Part shown: positions 11,705-22,670 of the stretch, in pieces
Layout: every line of letters starts with the position of its first letter
Numbering within the stretch: position 1 is the first letter of the stretch
Source: Adiantum capillus-veneris
Lineage: Eukaryota; Streptophyta; Polypodiopsida; Polypodiales; Pteridaceae
Direction of reading: 5' to 3'
Length of the DNA stretch: 62,000 nucleotides
Assembly (NCBI GenBank): GCA_014529385.2
Contig: CM043955.1
Span: 137,691,108-137,753,107, forward strand
Notes under the pieces: model-generated
The model's database searches: none
What the model saw: the letters and a program-made list of their open reading frames with translations, nothing else
Told to the model about the DNA's origin: nothing
Program-made: the position numbers and the translations under genes

Positions 11705-11768
11705 CCACAAGGGCGCGCATTTGGGCCTTCCATCAGCAAATGAAAGGGGCAAATGCGCGCCCTTGTGG
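11705..11768. repeat. GC-rich hairpin 1, copy A
   Basis: A 19-bp perfect stem: CCACAAGGGCGCGCATTTG at 11705-11723 pairs with 11750-11768 over a 26-base loop. It lies in the 1.1-kb spacer between the convergent plus- and minus-strand genes. Confidence 0.9.
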
Positions 11769-12126
11769 CAACTGATTTTGGACCCATTTAGGAGCATACT
11801 CAGGTGCAAAACAAAAAGACAAGAGATTAATATGTTTTAGCTGCTCATTTGGGGTAATCTTACGCCCATCTTGGCCCAGATACTTAAAGTTGTAATAACA
11901 AATCACAAGAGGAGACTATGTGGCAATCTCTAGCCCATTTTGGAGTATAGGACTGACTTCACAGATGCAATAACCATCCTTCAAAATTTCTATGCTACAT
12001 GGACTAAGGGGTGATGATTGCCAGATGCATATATGCTAATTGAAGCATTGAATCAAACAAAATATCCTTATTGCTTGTTAAAATTATCTGGAAACCATTG
12101 GAAAGGGTTTGGGATGCACTAGAAAA

Positions 12127-12200
12127 GGCTGCCACAAGGGCGCGCATTTTGTCCATCCATATGCCTCTGGAAGCCCCAAATGCGCGCCCTTGTGGTAGCC
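12127..12200. repeat. GC-rich hairpin 2, copy A
   Basis: A 23-bp stem with one mismatch: GGCTGCCACAAGGGCGCGCA plus TTT (12127-12149) against 12178-12200. Same core as hairpin 1 with a different loop, so the motif was duplicated inside the element. Confidence 0.9.
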
Positions 12201-12600
12201 AGTTTGGGGGCATTCCAAGCCATTTTCAAGACTTTGTAGATGCTTTTTCCATGCAATAGTGAGTCTTCCCTTGCTTTAATGCTTCACATAGCATGGATGC
12301 ATCAGGAAGTGCATGCCCCACTTAGCCAAGGTGCTTAACGTAGGCAAGTTTTCACAATAACAAGCTAATGGATACGTACATACAATAGAAGGTAGACAAA
12401 ACTTGGAGCAGTGCTACATCGCATGGTACAGAAGTAAAACAATACAATGAGCAGTGGGGTATACAATAAAAGATGCTTATATTCAAATTCTTCCCAACAA
12501 TGCACAGAGTGGGGTATACAATCAAAAGACGCTTGTATTCAAATTCTTCCCAATCTTGGAAGTTTCGTGAATACAAAAAGGTTTGATGCCTAATTACAAG

Positions 12601-13464
12601 CTATTCCTCATGGCGCAGACGACGAGCAAGTTGCATATCCTTGGGCATAATGGTTACACTCTTTGCATGGATGGCACATAGGTTCGAATCCTCGAATATG
12701 CTAGTTAGATATTGCTCTGCTGCCTCTTGGACTGCCTCTATGGCCACGACGCCCATCCGAAACTGAGTGTTGTACAATTGCAAAAACTCCCTGCATAGCC
12801 TTGCAAAAGGGCCCCTCCGAATCAAGAGCTCGGTACTCTTTTGATAGTGGCTAATTTCCAAAAAAGCACGGCTGCGATTTCGTACCTTCTGAGGTCAACG
12901 AGGAGGTGCATTTGTTGCACGAGTTGGGGCAGCTTGCTTCCTCTTCTTGTAGACAATGCTCTTTCTATTTTTTTTCTGCATAGGCACTTCCAACACCTCA
13001 TAATCTAATTCCACCCACTCTCCATCTGATTCGTGCTCTTCACTATTGAGTGGATGTGATGGTGTAGGTCCACTCCCTTTAGGAAGTGTCTTACCCCCAA
13101 TAGACATGTGAGCTTCATAAGTTTGTATTTTGACGCCAACCCATGGGGCATCTTCATTCGTTTGCGTCTCTTCGGAGCCTTCTGACGGCTGCTTTTGGTT
13201 GTTTGTTTGTTTGCCTTGGTCGCTCTCATCCTCCCTGTTGCCATCAGAATCGTTGGAGTCCGATGAATAGACAACAAGACGATACTTCCTTCTCTATTTT
13301 GCTGCTCTAGAGGACTGGCCATGCTAATTTGAAGCTCCACCTTCTTCTGTGTGGACCTCACCTTGAGCTTGTGAAGTTCCCACTTCTGTTGCTGTACCTT
13401 TGAGTCGTTGGCCATCCGGCCCTGTTGGATATGCAATCCTTGCCGTTTGTTTTGTTCTTGCCAT
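12601..13464 (-). pseudogene. Transposon-encoded histone H3 variant, copy A
   Basis: The start is the first ATG after a TATA-like box, in ACCATGG context, at 13464. The N-terminus is MARTKQTARIAYP: after Met removal the first eight residues equal those of histone H3, K4 is kept, and lysine 9 is isoleucine. A Ser/Asp/Glu-rich linker (YSSDSNDSDGNREDESD) and a basic KKR patch follow. The C-terminal part is an H3 histone fold: [11 protein letters not shown] (alpha-N), [10 protein letters not shown] (alpha-1), [14 protein letters not shown] (alpha-2), [20 protein letters not shown] (loop 2 and alpha-3). Loop 1 has canonical H3 spacing, without the extra loop-1 residues of plant centromeric H3. Total length is about 287 codons against 136 in H3. 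Stops at about 13324 and 13294 (linker) and a CGA-to-TGA-type stop before the fold mark this copy as inactive. The fold is intact, including the VQEA segment missing in copy B. Confidence 0.85.
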
Positions 13465-13509
13465 GGTAGCACCTAGTAGGGAAAATGACAAAATGAGCGC
13501 TTTCAACCT

Positions 13510-13516
13510 TTAAATA
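13510..13516 (-). promoter_or_regulatory. TATA-like box of histone gene, copy A
   Basis: TATTTAA on the minus strand, 46-52 bases before the ATG at 13464. It is conserved at the same spacing in copy B. The expected start of transcription would lie just before the ACCATGG start, so no upstream ATG competes. Confidence 0.55.
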
Positions 13517-13605
13517 GGTTTTTTTGAGATTTGGGCCCTTTCACACTATGCGGCCAATTGAGTGAAACTGAAATAAAGCAATTGAATTTAACAAGTAAAC
13601 CTGGA

Positions 13606-16445
13606 TCATGTGGACAGCTGAGCCAACGCCCAAACACTGCCTTTTCGATACTTAGTTGCATGCCAAGCTTCATGGCCTAGGGACGCTCGCGAGCGTTTCC
13701 ACTTCTCGGATGCTACAGTACGGGAGGCTTTGCGTAACTGCTTTGCTAACATCGACTCTCTTGCTTTCTCAATAGTGTGAGTTCTCCCAAAGGCGTGCCT
13801 AAAAAACCAGTTAAACATCTCTTGGAGGTAGTTGGCGAGTGAACCACCACCACCATGCCGAGTATTCTTGAAGTAGACTCCTTCTGCTCGATAGTGGGAC
13901 TTCTCCATGCCTTGTGTACTGCATATATCAAGCGAACCATAGCGGTCCATGAAATATGCACCATGCGCATAGAGAATGTGCTAAAACAACCAAAAAGGAG
14001 ATAAGCCAATAGAAAAGCTGCATTTTCAAACATTGCATATGTATTAAGTCCGTTAAAAAAACCATGTAGTGTGTAATCTTGCTTTCAGACCATCCCTCCT
14101 TAGCGGCCTTTGTGAATTCATAAAGCACCTTGTTGAACTCCTATCGCTGCTCAACGGTGGTGCTTGAAAGATTCATCAATTGCACAACCTTTTGAAAGGA
14201 TGACCATACTAGCTTGCGTTGGTTAGCAACCTCCACATTGGGATCTTTGTCCGTCGTGCATGAACACAAATCTTTCCACAACTCCTACCGCTTCTCACTT
14301 GCTAGATCGACACTTGCCTTGGATACCTGCATTGGAAACTTTGACATCTTCTTGAAAAATTGACGTGCCTTGGCTCCATTCATGGAAACCTTCTGTGCCA
14401 CCTCATATGTCTTCTCCCTACAAGTCTCTGCTACAATGTTCACCCTTGATCGGTGACATCCAATCTCATTAAGGAGCGTCTCCACCCCCTGCAAGGAGTC
14501 TTTTGACCATTGAAGGGGCTTCATTGTGTAAGCATAATCAATGTGATGCTTTAGGATCCTATCAAATATTCGCATAAACACATGCAATGTACAAAAGTGA
14601 ACATTGTTGAGGGAGAAGGTAATTATCGGGTTCCACCCAGGATCTTTGCTATCCCCATTGGGCACCTCTAGCATATCACATGAAAGAACCAAAGTTTGCC
14701 ACTCCCTATTTATATGGTCATCATTATCTTCGTCCTGACCTTCCACTTGAGTTGCTCGACTTGTCTTGTGCCCTTTCACACAGAATGGACAGGGAAGTAA
14801 AGAATTTGCACCTTGTTTGCATCCAAGCATGCACTTTATGGTCTTTAGATCACCACCTAAATGCCATTCAACATCATACTCCCCACGTCCTAGAACCATG
14901 AGCTTCTCACCATTTATTTGAGCTTTAATGACCTCTGTGACCCATGGGATTCTACAGAAAATCCATGCAAGGACTTCATGTGTCTCTTTCGGAACTTCAA
15001 TTACACCAAGCCACCATATATCCTTCTCTGATTGCACACTAAAAGAGGGCTTTGTTGCTTCACTCGAACTGCAAGATTGCTTTGCATAAGCTAGGGCTTC
15101 ATTCATAAGCGTGATGCTCATTCTCTCCAACTTTCTCCCTTTGACAATTACACACTCATCCAACTTCAGCACGAACACAAGCTTGCCTTCAAGAACTGCC
15201 AACAATATAAAGCCTCATAATGCATGTTATGACACATCATAGAGCATGTAGGCAACCCTAAACTAACCTGCATCACTCAAATTGTAGAAAACAGCCATGG
15301 ACTGCTGCAATCGTATCAAGTCCACAAAGATATTGTTGAATTTGGTGTAAAAAAACCCTTCGGTCCGCAACACACTGTTAGAAACAGCACCGCTTCCCTT
15401 CCCGCGGCCCTTCCTTCCTTGTGATTTGCTACGGAGCGGCTGAAGAGGCATCGTGTCTTCAATATACAGGTAGTCCTTGACACCCTCTTGGCAATCGCCA
15501 ATCTGTGAGGAAGTGGGAATAGGTTTTTCGTGACTCCTCGACTTCTTAATGCATCTTTTAACACTTGATGTATTGCTTGATAGCCCTTCGTACTAATCCC
15601 AACAACATCACAAATATCTTGAACATCTAGATCAGTGACAATATTAGAAAAATCACTAAGAACTCTCTTAGTGATTGCGTCTTTTAAGTGTTTTGCCTCT
15701 GGAGCATCAAGCATCCCAATAAAGTCCTCTTTGTTGAAACAAGAACGAAGTAAAGAATCCCTAGCTGACGCATTCTCGCCGCCGCACGTTTCTTGGACAA
15801 AGTTCCTATTACCCAAAACAACAATGATGAGCGGTATTAGACTTAAACAACATGAGGGACAAAACATCTTACCTCATAGCTGTCACCCTTCGTTTTCTTG
15901 CACCACCACGTGGTGGAAGAGTTTGAATTTTGGACAACTCTTGTTTCCTCACCCTACCTCCCATGGTAGTACTCTGAAAGAGTATCCTCAAGCTTTTTAA
16001 TTACATTTTCCTTGGTTGTGATGGTGCTCTTTGCCTCCTCAAGCGCACTAGTAGCTGTTTGCATCTGATCTTGAACATTGTGGAAACTCCCATTCAGCAA
16101 CTGCCAATGACGCAAGTAGATCTCAGACCACGCAATCTCGTGTCTGTTGAGTCTCTTGCAGTAGCCCAACAAACCTTGCTCTCCATTTCCAATGTATTGC
16201 AACAGTGATGGAATGTTTGTAAAAGGCGGATGGACATTGAGAGAAGGATCCTTTGGGTACAAGCATCCGTCTGTCCAGAGATCCACATTCTTCTCCCCTT
16301 GAGCGCGGCATTCGTTGGCTGAAGGTAATGTACCCAAGCATGTTTTCTTTGTCGGAACATACGCTTGAGGTAGGCGTAGGAAAAGCCCTGGAGACCTACT
16401 GCGTGAAAAGCTTGCTGGGACATTGGTCACGTCGTCAAGAGGCAT
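13606..16445 (-). pseudogene. DDE-type transposase, copy A (multi-exon)
   Basis: The ATG at 16445 opens MPLDDVTNV. Coding segments run 16445 to about 15954, 15960 to about 15876, 15810 to about 15267, 15199 to about 14070, and 13985 to 13606, with GT-AG introns at about 15200-15266 and 13986-14068. Candidate catalytic acids: D in FVLKLDECV, D in LGGDLKTIKCML, and E in TQGMEKSHYR. CPFC follows the second D, and LH..MRIFDRIL and HILYAHG precede the E. This D-D-CxxC-H-H-E order recalls RAG1/Transib and other CMC-like transposases, but no family is certain. Near 14960-14990 WWLGVIEVPKETHE probably belongs to the same fold. TAG stops at 14285 and near 14143, and a frame problem near 15500, show decay. 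It lies upstream of the histone gene on the same strand with about 140 bp between them. Confidence 0.7.
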
Positions 16446-16843
16446 TGTAGGATGGAGAGATGGAGCTTGAAGGATGGAGAGATGGGTGTGTAGGTGCAGC
16501 AGCAGCAGCAGGGTGCGGGTGCAAGGGGGATGGGTGTAGGAGAGGAGCTTAGATTATGAGGGAAAGTTTTCAATTTTGGACGGAATTTCCTAAAAGTTTT
16601 GGAGGGAGTCAAAAGTTTTATGAGAAATTTAAATTAAAAATCTTTTTTTAATATGTATATATGTTGGGAGTATTTTTTAGGGAGAAATAGAGTTTTTTTG
16701 AAATTTTTTGAAAAAAGTCATTTTTTTGACCTCTTTGACCCACGAATTTGATTAGGTGGCATGGGAGAGTTAAGAGGCCACTTACAAGTTGGCCAAAAAG
16801 CTAGAGAGAGAAGACCCCCTACCCCCTACTTTTCAAATGGTTT

Positions 16844-16844
<1 letters not shown>

Positions 16845-16878
<34 letters not shown>
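16845..16878 (-). repeat. Subterminal C run (G on minus strand), copy A right
   Basis: 34 consecutive C, about 140-170 bp inside the right end, the inverted counterpart of the G run at 10804-10822. Slippage-prone, so the assembled length may be unreliable. Confidence 0.85.
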
Positions 16879-16993
16879 TACCTTTTTAGGGTCAAAGGTG
16901 GAGGAGACCCTACAAAAATAGCCCCATTCAAAGCCTTTGTCCCCCTTAATCTTGGCAGGCTTCCTTGAAATTAGGGATTCTTACAAGCCCCAT

Positions 16994-17017
16994 GGAGAGT
17001 CCATATTTTTCCTAATG
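16994..17017 (-). repeat. Right terminal inverted repeat, copy A
   Basis: Reverse complement of the left end (GGAGAGTCCATATTTTTCCT then AATG on the plus strand). Confidence 0.85.
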
Positions 17018-17215
17018 TGCATTTTGAGGGCAGCCAGACGCGTTTTGAGTTCATCATTCTCGTTCGTCAACTCCTTGACTTGGGCTTGGAGGCGGCGAGA
17101 GGGTCTATCTTGGGGGTAGCCGCGAACGATCGGGTCTTTCTCGGTGTTGAGGGTGCAGCACCAGTGTTCTTGACATCGTTGGTTTTGACCATCATTCCTT
17201 TAACCCTATAGAGGG
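17018..17215 (-). pseudogene. Coiled-coil (gag-like) fragment, 5' part
   Basis: The minus strand reads MVKTNDVKNTGAAPSTPRKT, then after a frame change QAQVKELTNENDELKTRLAA and LKMH up to the transposon end. It appears to continue at 10631 on the far side of copy A. Product unknown. The Lys/Pro-rich start followed by a heptad repeat is seen in some retrotransposon gag proteins. Confidence 0.35.
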
Positions 17216-17606
17216 TTTTCTTCAGTGGGAACGACTGTCAACCAAAGCCTATATCTAACATTGTCTGAAGCCTAAACTGTCAACACAGGCCTAGATAGAG
17301 ACGAGCAGTGTCGATTGGGCTCAAGGGTTGATTGGGTTGCTACTGTGTGAGTCAATAGAGACGGGAAGTGTCGTGAGCAGGCGAAAGACGGGCTGTGTGA
17401 CTCAATAGAGACGGGCTGTGTGAGTCGGCAGGGTCATGAGCAGGCAAGAGGGTGCAGTTTGGAGAGCTAAGGCATGGAGAGTGGGGGGTTTCCTCAACGA
17501 GGAGGACCAGGCTTATTGAGCATCCATGGAAGGTTAGGTGCAGCCCTCGTACCCAGCGGCCGCAATGATGTTCGACGAGCTTGCTATTTAGGGTTCAATG
17601 AGCGCT

Positions 17607-17673
<67 letters not shown>

Positions 17674-17923
17674 CCATAGGAAACTGCAGACCAGCCCAAT
17701 TCTAAATGTTGTGCATTTGTGTCTTTAGGAGAGTGAGAGGAGATGAGTGATAGCTACGGCCTTTTTTGAGGAAGAGAGGAGACCTACACAACTATTTTAG
17801 TTTAGAATTCAAACTCTCTCTTTCTGTATACCGTTAAGGATGGCTAGCCTTTTGTAGCTTGACAATTTGCATAGTTCCCATTGCGTGCAGCTCTCTCTCA
17901 CCTCTCCCAAGCCCAGGCAAGGA

Positions 17924-17975
<52 letters not shown>

Positions 17976-18200
17976 GTGTTCAATGCACACCTTTGAAGGC
18001 ACCGGACTTAGCAGAGAGTGCCATATGGTTGGGGGAGGGGCCAAAATTCCTCCCCCCCTTATCTATAGTAAAAATAGTATAGGAGTAGATTGATCATGTG
18101 GAAGGAGAGTGATTAAAGTAAAAACAAATATGTTAGGAAGGCTATTTTTGGTGTCCGAGAATGTTTAAGAGGGTTATCCAACGCAAGCCAATGAGGCTCA
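17216..18200. other. Intergenic with degenerate minisatellite and GA/CT runs
   Basis: About 17285-17450 has three or four degenerate copies of TCAATAGAGACGGG...TGTG. (GA)n lies at 17612-17669 and (CT)n at 17928-17972. No gene recognised. Confidence 0.6.
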
Positions 18201-18495
18201 GGTACCACCCGAGTTTTGCACTTAGATGGGCCCGCTAATTTGTAGTGTGGCAGCGATGGCACCCTTTGGCATGCTCGATGCCTTTCTTTTTGCCAGCATG
18301 GATGCTCACGTGGCTCAAAATGGGAACCCATGTGCCTTTTCTTTTCCAGCATGGATGCTGATTGGGATTTTCATGTTGGGTATCTGCCCAAAATAGGGCC
18401 CCACTACTATGGCCTCTGCTTCCTCTCCTCTATAGAAGAGAGTTGGCCAGCTGCTTGTCTTGCCAAGGCTTATCAGGTAGTGCACAAAATGCAAC
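18201..18495 (+). repeat. Dispersed repeat, copy 1 of a local duplication
   Basis: Shares blocks such as CTTTTCTTTTCCAGCATGGAT and TATAGAAGAGAGTTG, in the same order, with 18902-19155. The copies are clearly diverged, so the duplication is not recent. Confidence 0.65.
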
Positions 18496-18797
18496 TCTAA
18501 CGACAGTAGTGGTAGGAGCAGCAATGAGGAATGGTGCAGCCTTGGGCATCTCTACACCCATCCCCAACTCCAAGCGCGGCCTCTACTCATCCTTGTTGCC
18601 GCGTCTGCAACTTCACAACAAAATGTCATGGCATGGCTCCTGGTCTTGTGTTACCTGCACGCCTTGGCGGGGACCTTATTGTCTCACTGCCCCCTCCGCC
18701 TTTGCTGCCGCTCAAACTGCCTCGAGCCCCCTAAGGTGACCCCCAACAATATATGGCAATGGGGAGGAAGCACATCTTTGTGGGACCTCAGAGAGAG

Positions 18798-18821
18798 AGT
18801 GTGTGTGTGTGTGTGTGTGTG
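18798..18821. repeat. (GT)n microsatellite
   Basis: Uninterrupted GT run between the two duplicated blocks. Confidence 0.95.
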
Positions 18822-18901
18822 TCATCGAGCTGCAAGGTTCACTCACTTGAGCAAGGAGCTTTTGACACGTGTCGGGTTATTCAAAGCAAGAAAATAAGGC
18901 T

Positions 18902-19155
18902 CATGCACCATGATTTTTTCACTTAGATAGGTTTGCTAATTGGTAGCGTGGCAACGATGGCACACTTTGGGGTGCCTGATTTGCCAGTGTGGATACTGAC
19001 GCGGCTCAAAACAGAGATCCATGTGTCTTTTCTTTTCCAGCATGGATTCTTTTGGGGATTTGTAAGCTGGATATATGCTCAAAACAAGGGCCACTCCTGT
19101 ATAGAAGAGAGTTGACTAGCTGATCGTATTGCCAAGTTTATGAGGTAGTGCACAA
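18902..19155 (+). repeat. Dispersed repeat, copy 2
   Basis: Direct-orientation partner of 18201-18495, with a 3' end also shared (GAGGTAGTGCACAAAATG). Confidence 0.65.
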
Positions 19156-19667
19156 AATGTAGTCATGGTAGCAGCAATGAGATGGAAGTAGCAATGAGGA
19201 ACGACACGGCCTTGGGCATCCTCCCTTTAAGTGCAACATTTGCTCATCCTTCTTGCCACCTCTACGACTTTGCAGCAAATGCCCACCAAAGAGAGCTAAT
19301 GTGAACTCATTCTTTTCCATCTAGTTTGAGTGTCGAGCTGGATTGGTTTGAACATGCTCATACTCCTTTTATTAAGCATCAGTAGGCTACTGCACACAAA
19401 AATATAACTTTGTGATATTGACTTTATATATATATATATATAGTATAGATAGATAGTAAATGTGTTTTAAATTGATTTAAATCTCCTTCACAAAATGTCA
19501 ATGTTGTCACTGAGTAGACACATCTCCTGTGCTTTTCATAGGAGTTCATGGAAAAAGTTTCCAATTCTATTGTGTTTACCAAATGTCTTTGGAGATGGGT
19601 GATGTGCCAAGCCTGCCAGATTTTAGAAATGATGTCCAATTGTAATAATCCTGATGCATTCCCATAG

Positions 19668-19670
<3 letters not shown>

Positions 19671-19741
<71 letters not shown>
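19671..19741. repeat. (CT)n(CA)n compound microsatellite
   Basis: CT run followed by CA run, at the left edge of the 530-bp dispersed repeat. Its counterpart at 37810-37833 is also a CA run. Confidence 0.95.
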
Positions 19742-19743
<2 letters not shown>

Positions 19744-19897
19744 CTAAGTACTTATACAACTAATGATATGTATACACAAATATTCCCATTCACTACACAA
19801 TATTAGCCTAGTACAAAGTCTTACTCTATACGAGGTCTGCTTTAGGTTTTGTTTTTTAAAATAAAACCCCTGCAACCCCACAAAACAACTTTTTTCA

Positions 19898-19930
<33 letters not shown>

Positions 19931-20235
19931 GGGGATTGGTCCCTCCTACAACCACTTTGATAGGTTCTTTTGGCCTCTTAAGATTGTATTTTTTGGCATA
20001 CATGGGCCTCTACCCTTGATAGGGATCTTGAAGTATGGGAAACTACTCCAAATATGGTAACTGGTGCTCATTTCTGGGACACCATATTAGGTGCGTTAAA
20101 TGACTGTAGTACATGTGGACTAAGTAGTTCTCACTTGTCCTCTTACCCTCTCTTCCTCACGACCCTGTTGCCAAATTTTCACTGTGTAACTGCACACAGT
20201 ATGATGGTGTTTTTCGCCCCACTTCTCTCCCATAA
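19742..20235 (+). repeat. Dispersed repeat shared with 37834-38313
   Basis: Same order of blocks as 37834-38313: CTAAGTACTTATACA after the CA run, CCTAGTACAAAGTCT, AACCCCACAAA then a C run, CTTGAAGTATGGGA, TGACTGTAGTACATG, and CACACAGTATGATGGTGTTT. The C run here is about 29 long (19900-19928). The second copy lies just downstream of the reverse-transcriptase remnant, so this may be the 3' part of that retroelement family. Confidence 0.8.
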
Positions 20236-21140
20236 CACTTGGTCATCAAAAAGTACACTTAAATCGCGAAAAATACACCTCACCTTGAATTTGGCCAAAA
20301 GTTCTCAAAAAAACATCAATTTTTAGAGCAGCTTAAAAAAAATAACTGTGAACATTGTCAAAAAGACTTCAATTTTTTGAACCAAAGTCAATATAGAAAG
20401 TTTTGTAAGACGAAAAATTGCAAATATTCCTAAAAAATTACACAACACATTCCACTAAGAAAACAATTACATCTTTGAAAGCTTACAAATCATAGTAACC
20501 CCAGCTTTGGAATCCTTGTCCAAGATAGCCAAAATCTTGACCCAATCATTGAAGAAAGCATGTGTAAGATAGATAAATTTTTATATGAGGCAAGAGCCAA
20601 ATCATAAATTAATTGAGAAGCATCCAAACTGCAAATACATCTGAGGACAAGAGAGGTTGCCACAAAGAGGGGCTCATAGGATAATTCTAGGCCTTGCGAG
20701 AGAGCAAGGGTCTGCAATAGACAATGGCCCGTTGAGCCAGAAAAGGTCTAGTTCTAACAACCAAGGCTCTTTTTGGAGAATGGTCCTTCAGGTAAAACCT
20801 AATTTTTTCTAAGATCCTTGTATGCTTCTCCGGGTTGTAGATCATTCTCATGCGAGCTGTCAATCTAAAATGTTTGTGATCCTGAAAGTTAATAGAAAAA
20901 TATATAATTAGTCCTATAGGTTGGGCCTGCACTTCTTAAACCGGCAAAGTTAGAGACTATAATAGTCGTGAGCAATAATCCAAAATATTAACCTAAGAGG
21001 GACCACCTAACACCAGCCAACCAAAAAAAGGAATTATATGCAGTGGGTCCAATTGTTAGGAAATATGACGTAGCTAAGTAGATAATTGAGTAGATTACTT
21101 AATGGAGAGAGATAATTTACACGTGCACAAGAGATTATAG

Positions 21141-21199
<59 letters not shown>

Positions 21200-21960
21200 C
21201 ACGATATATGTGGTTCACCCAATGTGAGCTACATCCATGGGAAAGCAGACACTCAATGGCTTTAGTACGTCAAAACAAGAAGTAAGTTACAAAGGGATTA
21301 TACCCTTTTGGAGCTCCCGCCTTGCTTCATTCTCACCACCTCACACCCACCTTGCTACATCAACTTCACACTAGGAAATGTGTGTAGAAATGGCCTCCTT
21401 TTATAGGCCAAAAGGGCTGCCCTCTCTCATGAGAGGCAGCCATGTGTAGCCGCCCTTGTGTAGATAAGTCCAAATTGGACCCTCAAATCTGCCCATGTGT
21501 GGCCGCCCTTGTTCGGCCACCGGCCACTAGCCATTGACTTCCGACCACTGACCACCGGCCATTGACTACCGGCCAACCGACTGATCGTTTTCTGACCACT
21601 TTCTGGCCGCCATCCGGCCATAATATTCCGGCGAAGCCTTAAAATTTTTTGTTTCCGACGAGTGATTTTATTTTCGACGAGTTATTTTTCTTCACGCACG
21701 ATGACTTCTCCTCATAATGGGGGCCTTACAAATGTGCGTTTTTAACACAAAAAATTACAAGGGGTAGATCAGGCTCCATGCTTAACACCAACTAAGAACT
21801 AAGATTTGAGCTAGTTTCCAAAGCCAGCGTCCTGGTTTTCTCAAAGAGTTTGGAAAAACCTTATGTATAGGAGGTGTGTGTAGCTGTTTTTGCTTATATA
21901 ATAAGATATAAATGAACTTTTACTCTCAAAAGGCAACTGGCTTTAGAAAAATGACAATGA
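20236..21960. other. No gene recognised
   Basis: A/T-rich with a (GA)n run at 21144-21195. Around 21470-21625 is a C-rich stretch with repeated ACCGGCCA/CCACTGACCA words. Short ORFs show no known family. Confidence 0.5.
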
Positions 21961-21984
21961 CATTAGGAAAAATATGGACTCTTC
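21961..21984 (+). repeat. Left terminal inverted repeat, copy B
   Basis: CATTAGGAAAAATATGGACT followed by CTTC: one mismatch to copy A. Confidence 0.85.
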
Positions 21985-22132
21985 TTGGGCCTTTTTGATT
22001 AGTGAAGGCTTAAGGGAGAACCAATGAGAAGGCTCTTGGGATATCACCTAGAGGGGGAGGAATGGTAGGGGTGCAGCCTAATTGTCTCCCTCTTCAATGC
22101 TTGGTTCTTAGAGAGAGGTGGGAGGTAGGCTA

Positions 22133-22150
22133 GGGGGGGGGGGGGGGGGG
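22133..22150 (+). repeat. Subterminal G run, copy B left
   Basis: About 18 G then TAAA, matching the position in copy A. The mirrored C run is at 30268-30288. Confidence 0.85.
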
Positions 22151-22309
22151 TAAATAGGAGGAGAGAAGTGTCATAAAAGAGGGAGGGACCCCCCAAATAA
22201 AAACGCGCATGCTTAAAAACCTTAAAAATTGAATTTTTTTAAAAAGTTCCAAAGTTGATCCATTTGCCTCCAAAACTGTCCCAAAACATAAACTAACTTA
22301 AAAAAGTCA

Positions 22310-22670
22310 ATTTTCCCCCCCAAAATCCACTTTTCTCTCTCTCCCTCATTACTTTTCTCTCCCACACTCTCCCTCTTCTCTCTCCTCCCATTCTCTCTCT
22401 ACAGTCAAGGCAGCCATAGCCAAAAGCTTTCCACCACTCTCTTCCTCTCTCTCCATAGCCCCCCCTTCTCTCACACCTCCATCAACCCTCTATAGTCCCA
22501 CACTCCATAGCCCACAGCTCCACTATCCTCTCTACCTCTCTACCTCTCACTCCTCCCCTCTTTCTCTATCTCCACTGTCAAAGCCACCATAGCCACCATA
22601 GGCAGCTCACCTCACCCTCCCCTCAGTACTCAACTCTTTCAAACCCCTTCCTAATCCCAACTTCCCAAGC
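22310..22670 (+). promoter_or_regulatory. CT-rich leader region of transposon gene 1
   Basis: Almost pure C/T with short A, rich in CTCTCTC and CCATAGCC words, directly before the ATG at 22671. It resembles a plant pyrimidine-rich promoter/5' leader. No TATA box was seen. Confidence 0.4.

Larger units (their letters stand above)
10632..17017. mobile_element. DNA transposon with histone H3 gene, copy A (internally deleted)
   Basis: The 6.39-kb unit is bounded by terminal inverted repeats starting CATTAGGAAAAATATGGACT. It is collinear with copy B (21961-30427) over its length. Relative to B it lacks about 3.0 kb (B 22303-25307; junction here near 10974), removing one plus-strand gene entirely and the first exon of the second. 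It retains the second exon of that gene, the hairpin pair, the histone H3 variant and a longer transposase gene. No convincing target-site duplication was found (flanks GGC and TGC). Confidence 0.85.

Noticed and set aside
12601-13464. Centromeric H3 (CENH3) as identity of the H3 variant
   Set aside because: Plant CENH3 tails start MARTK but diverge at once, and loop 1 is longer; this fold has canonical H3 loop-1 length and the NLCAIHAK...VTIMPKD block of canonical H3.
12601-13464. Simple host histone H3 pseudogene inserted in the transposon
   Set aside because: A processed host gene would lack the long linker and would not have the same promoter, linker and fold in two separately decayed element copies.
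10632-17017. Target-site duplication for the histone transposon
   Set aside because: Flanks GGC/TGC (copy A) and TGA/ATT (copy B) do not match at any length from 2 to 9; none is claimed.
17474-18093. Short ORFs across GA and CT runs
   Set aside because: They consist of Arg-Glu or Ser-Leu repeats from microsatellites.
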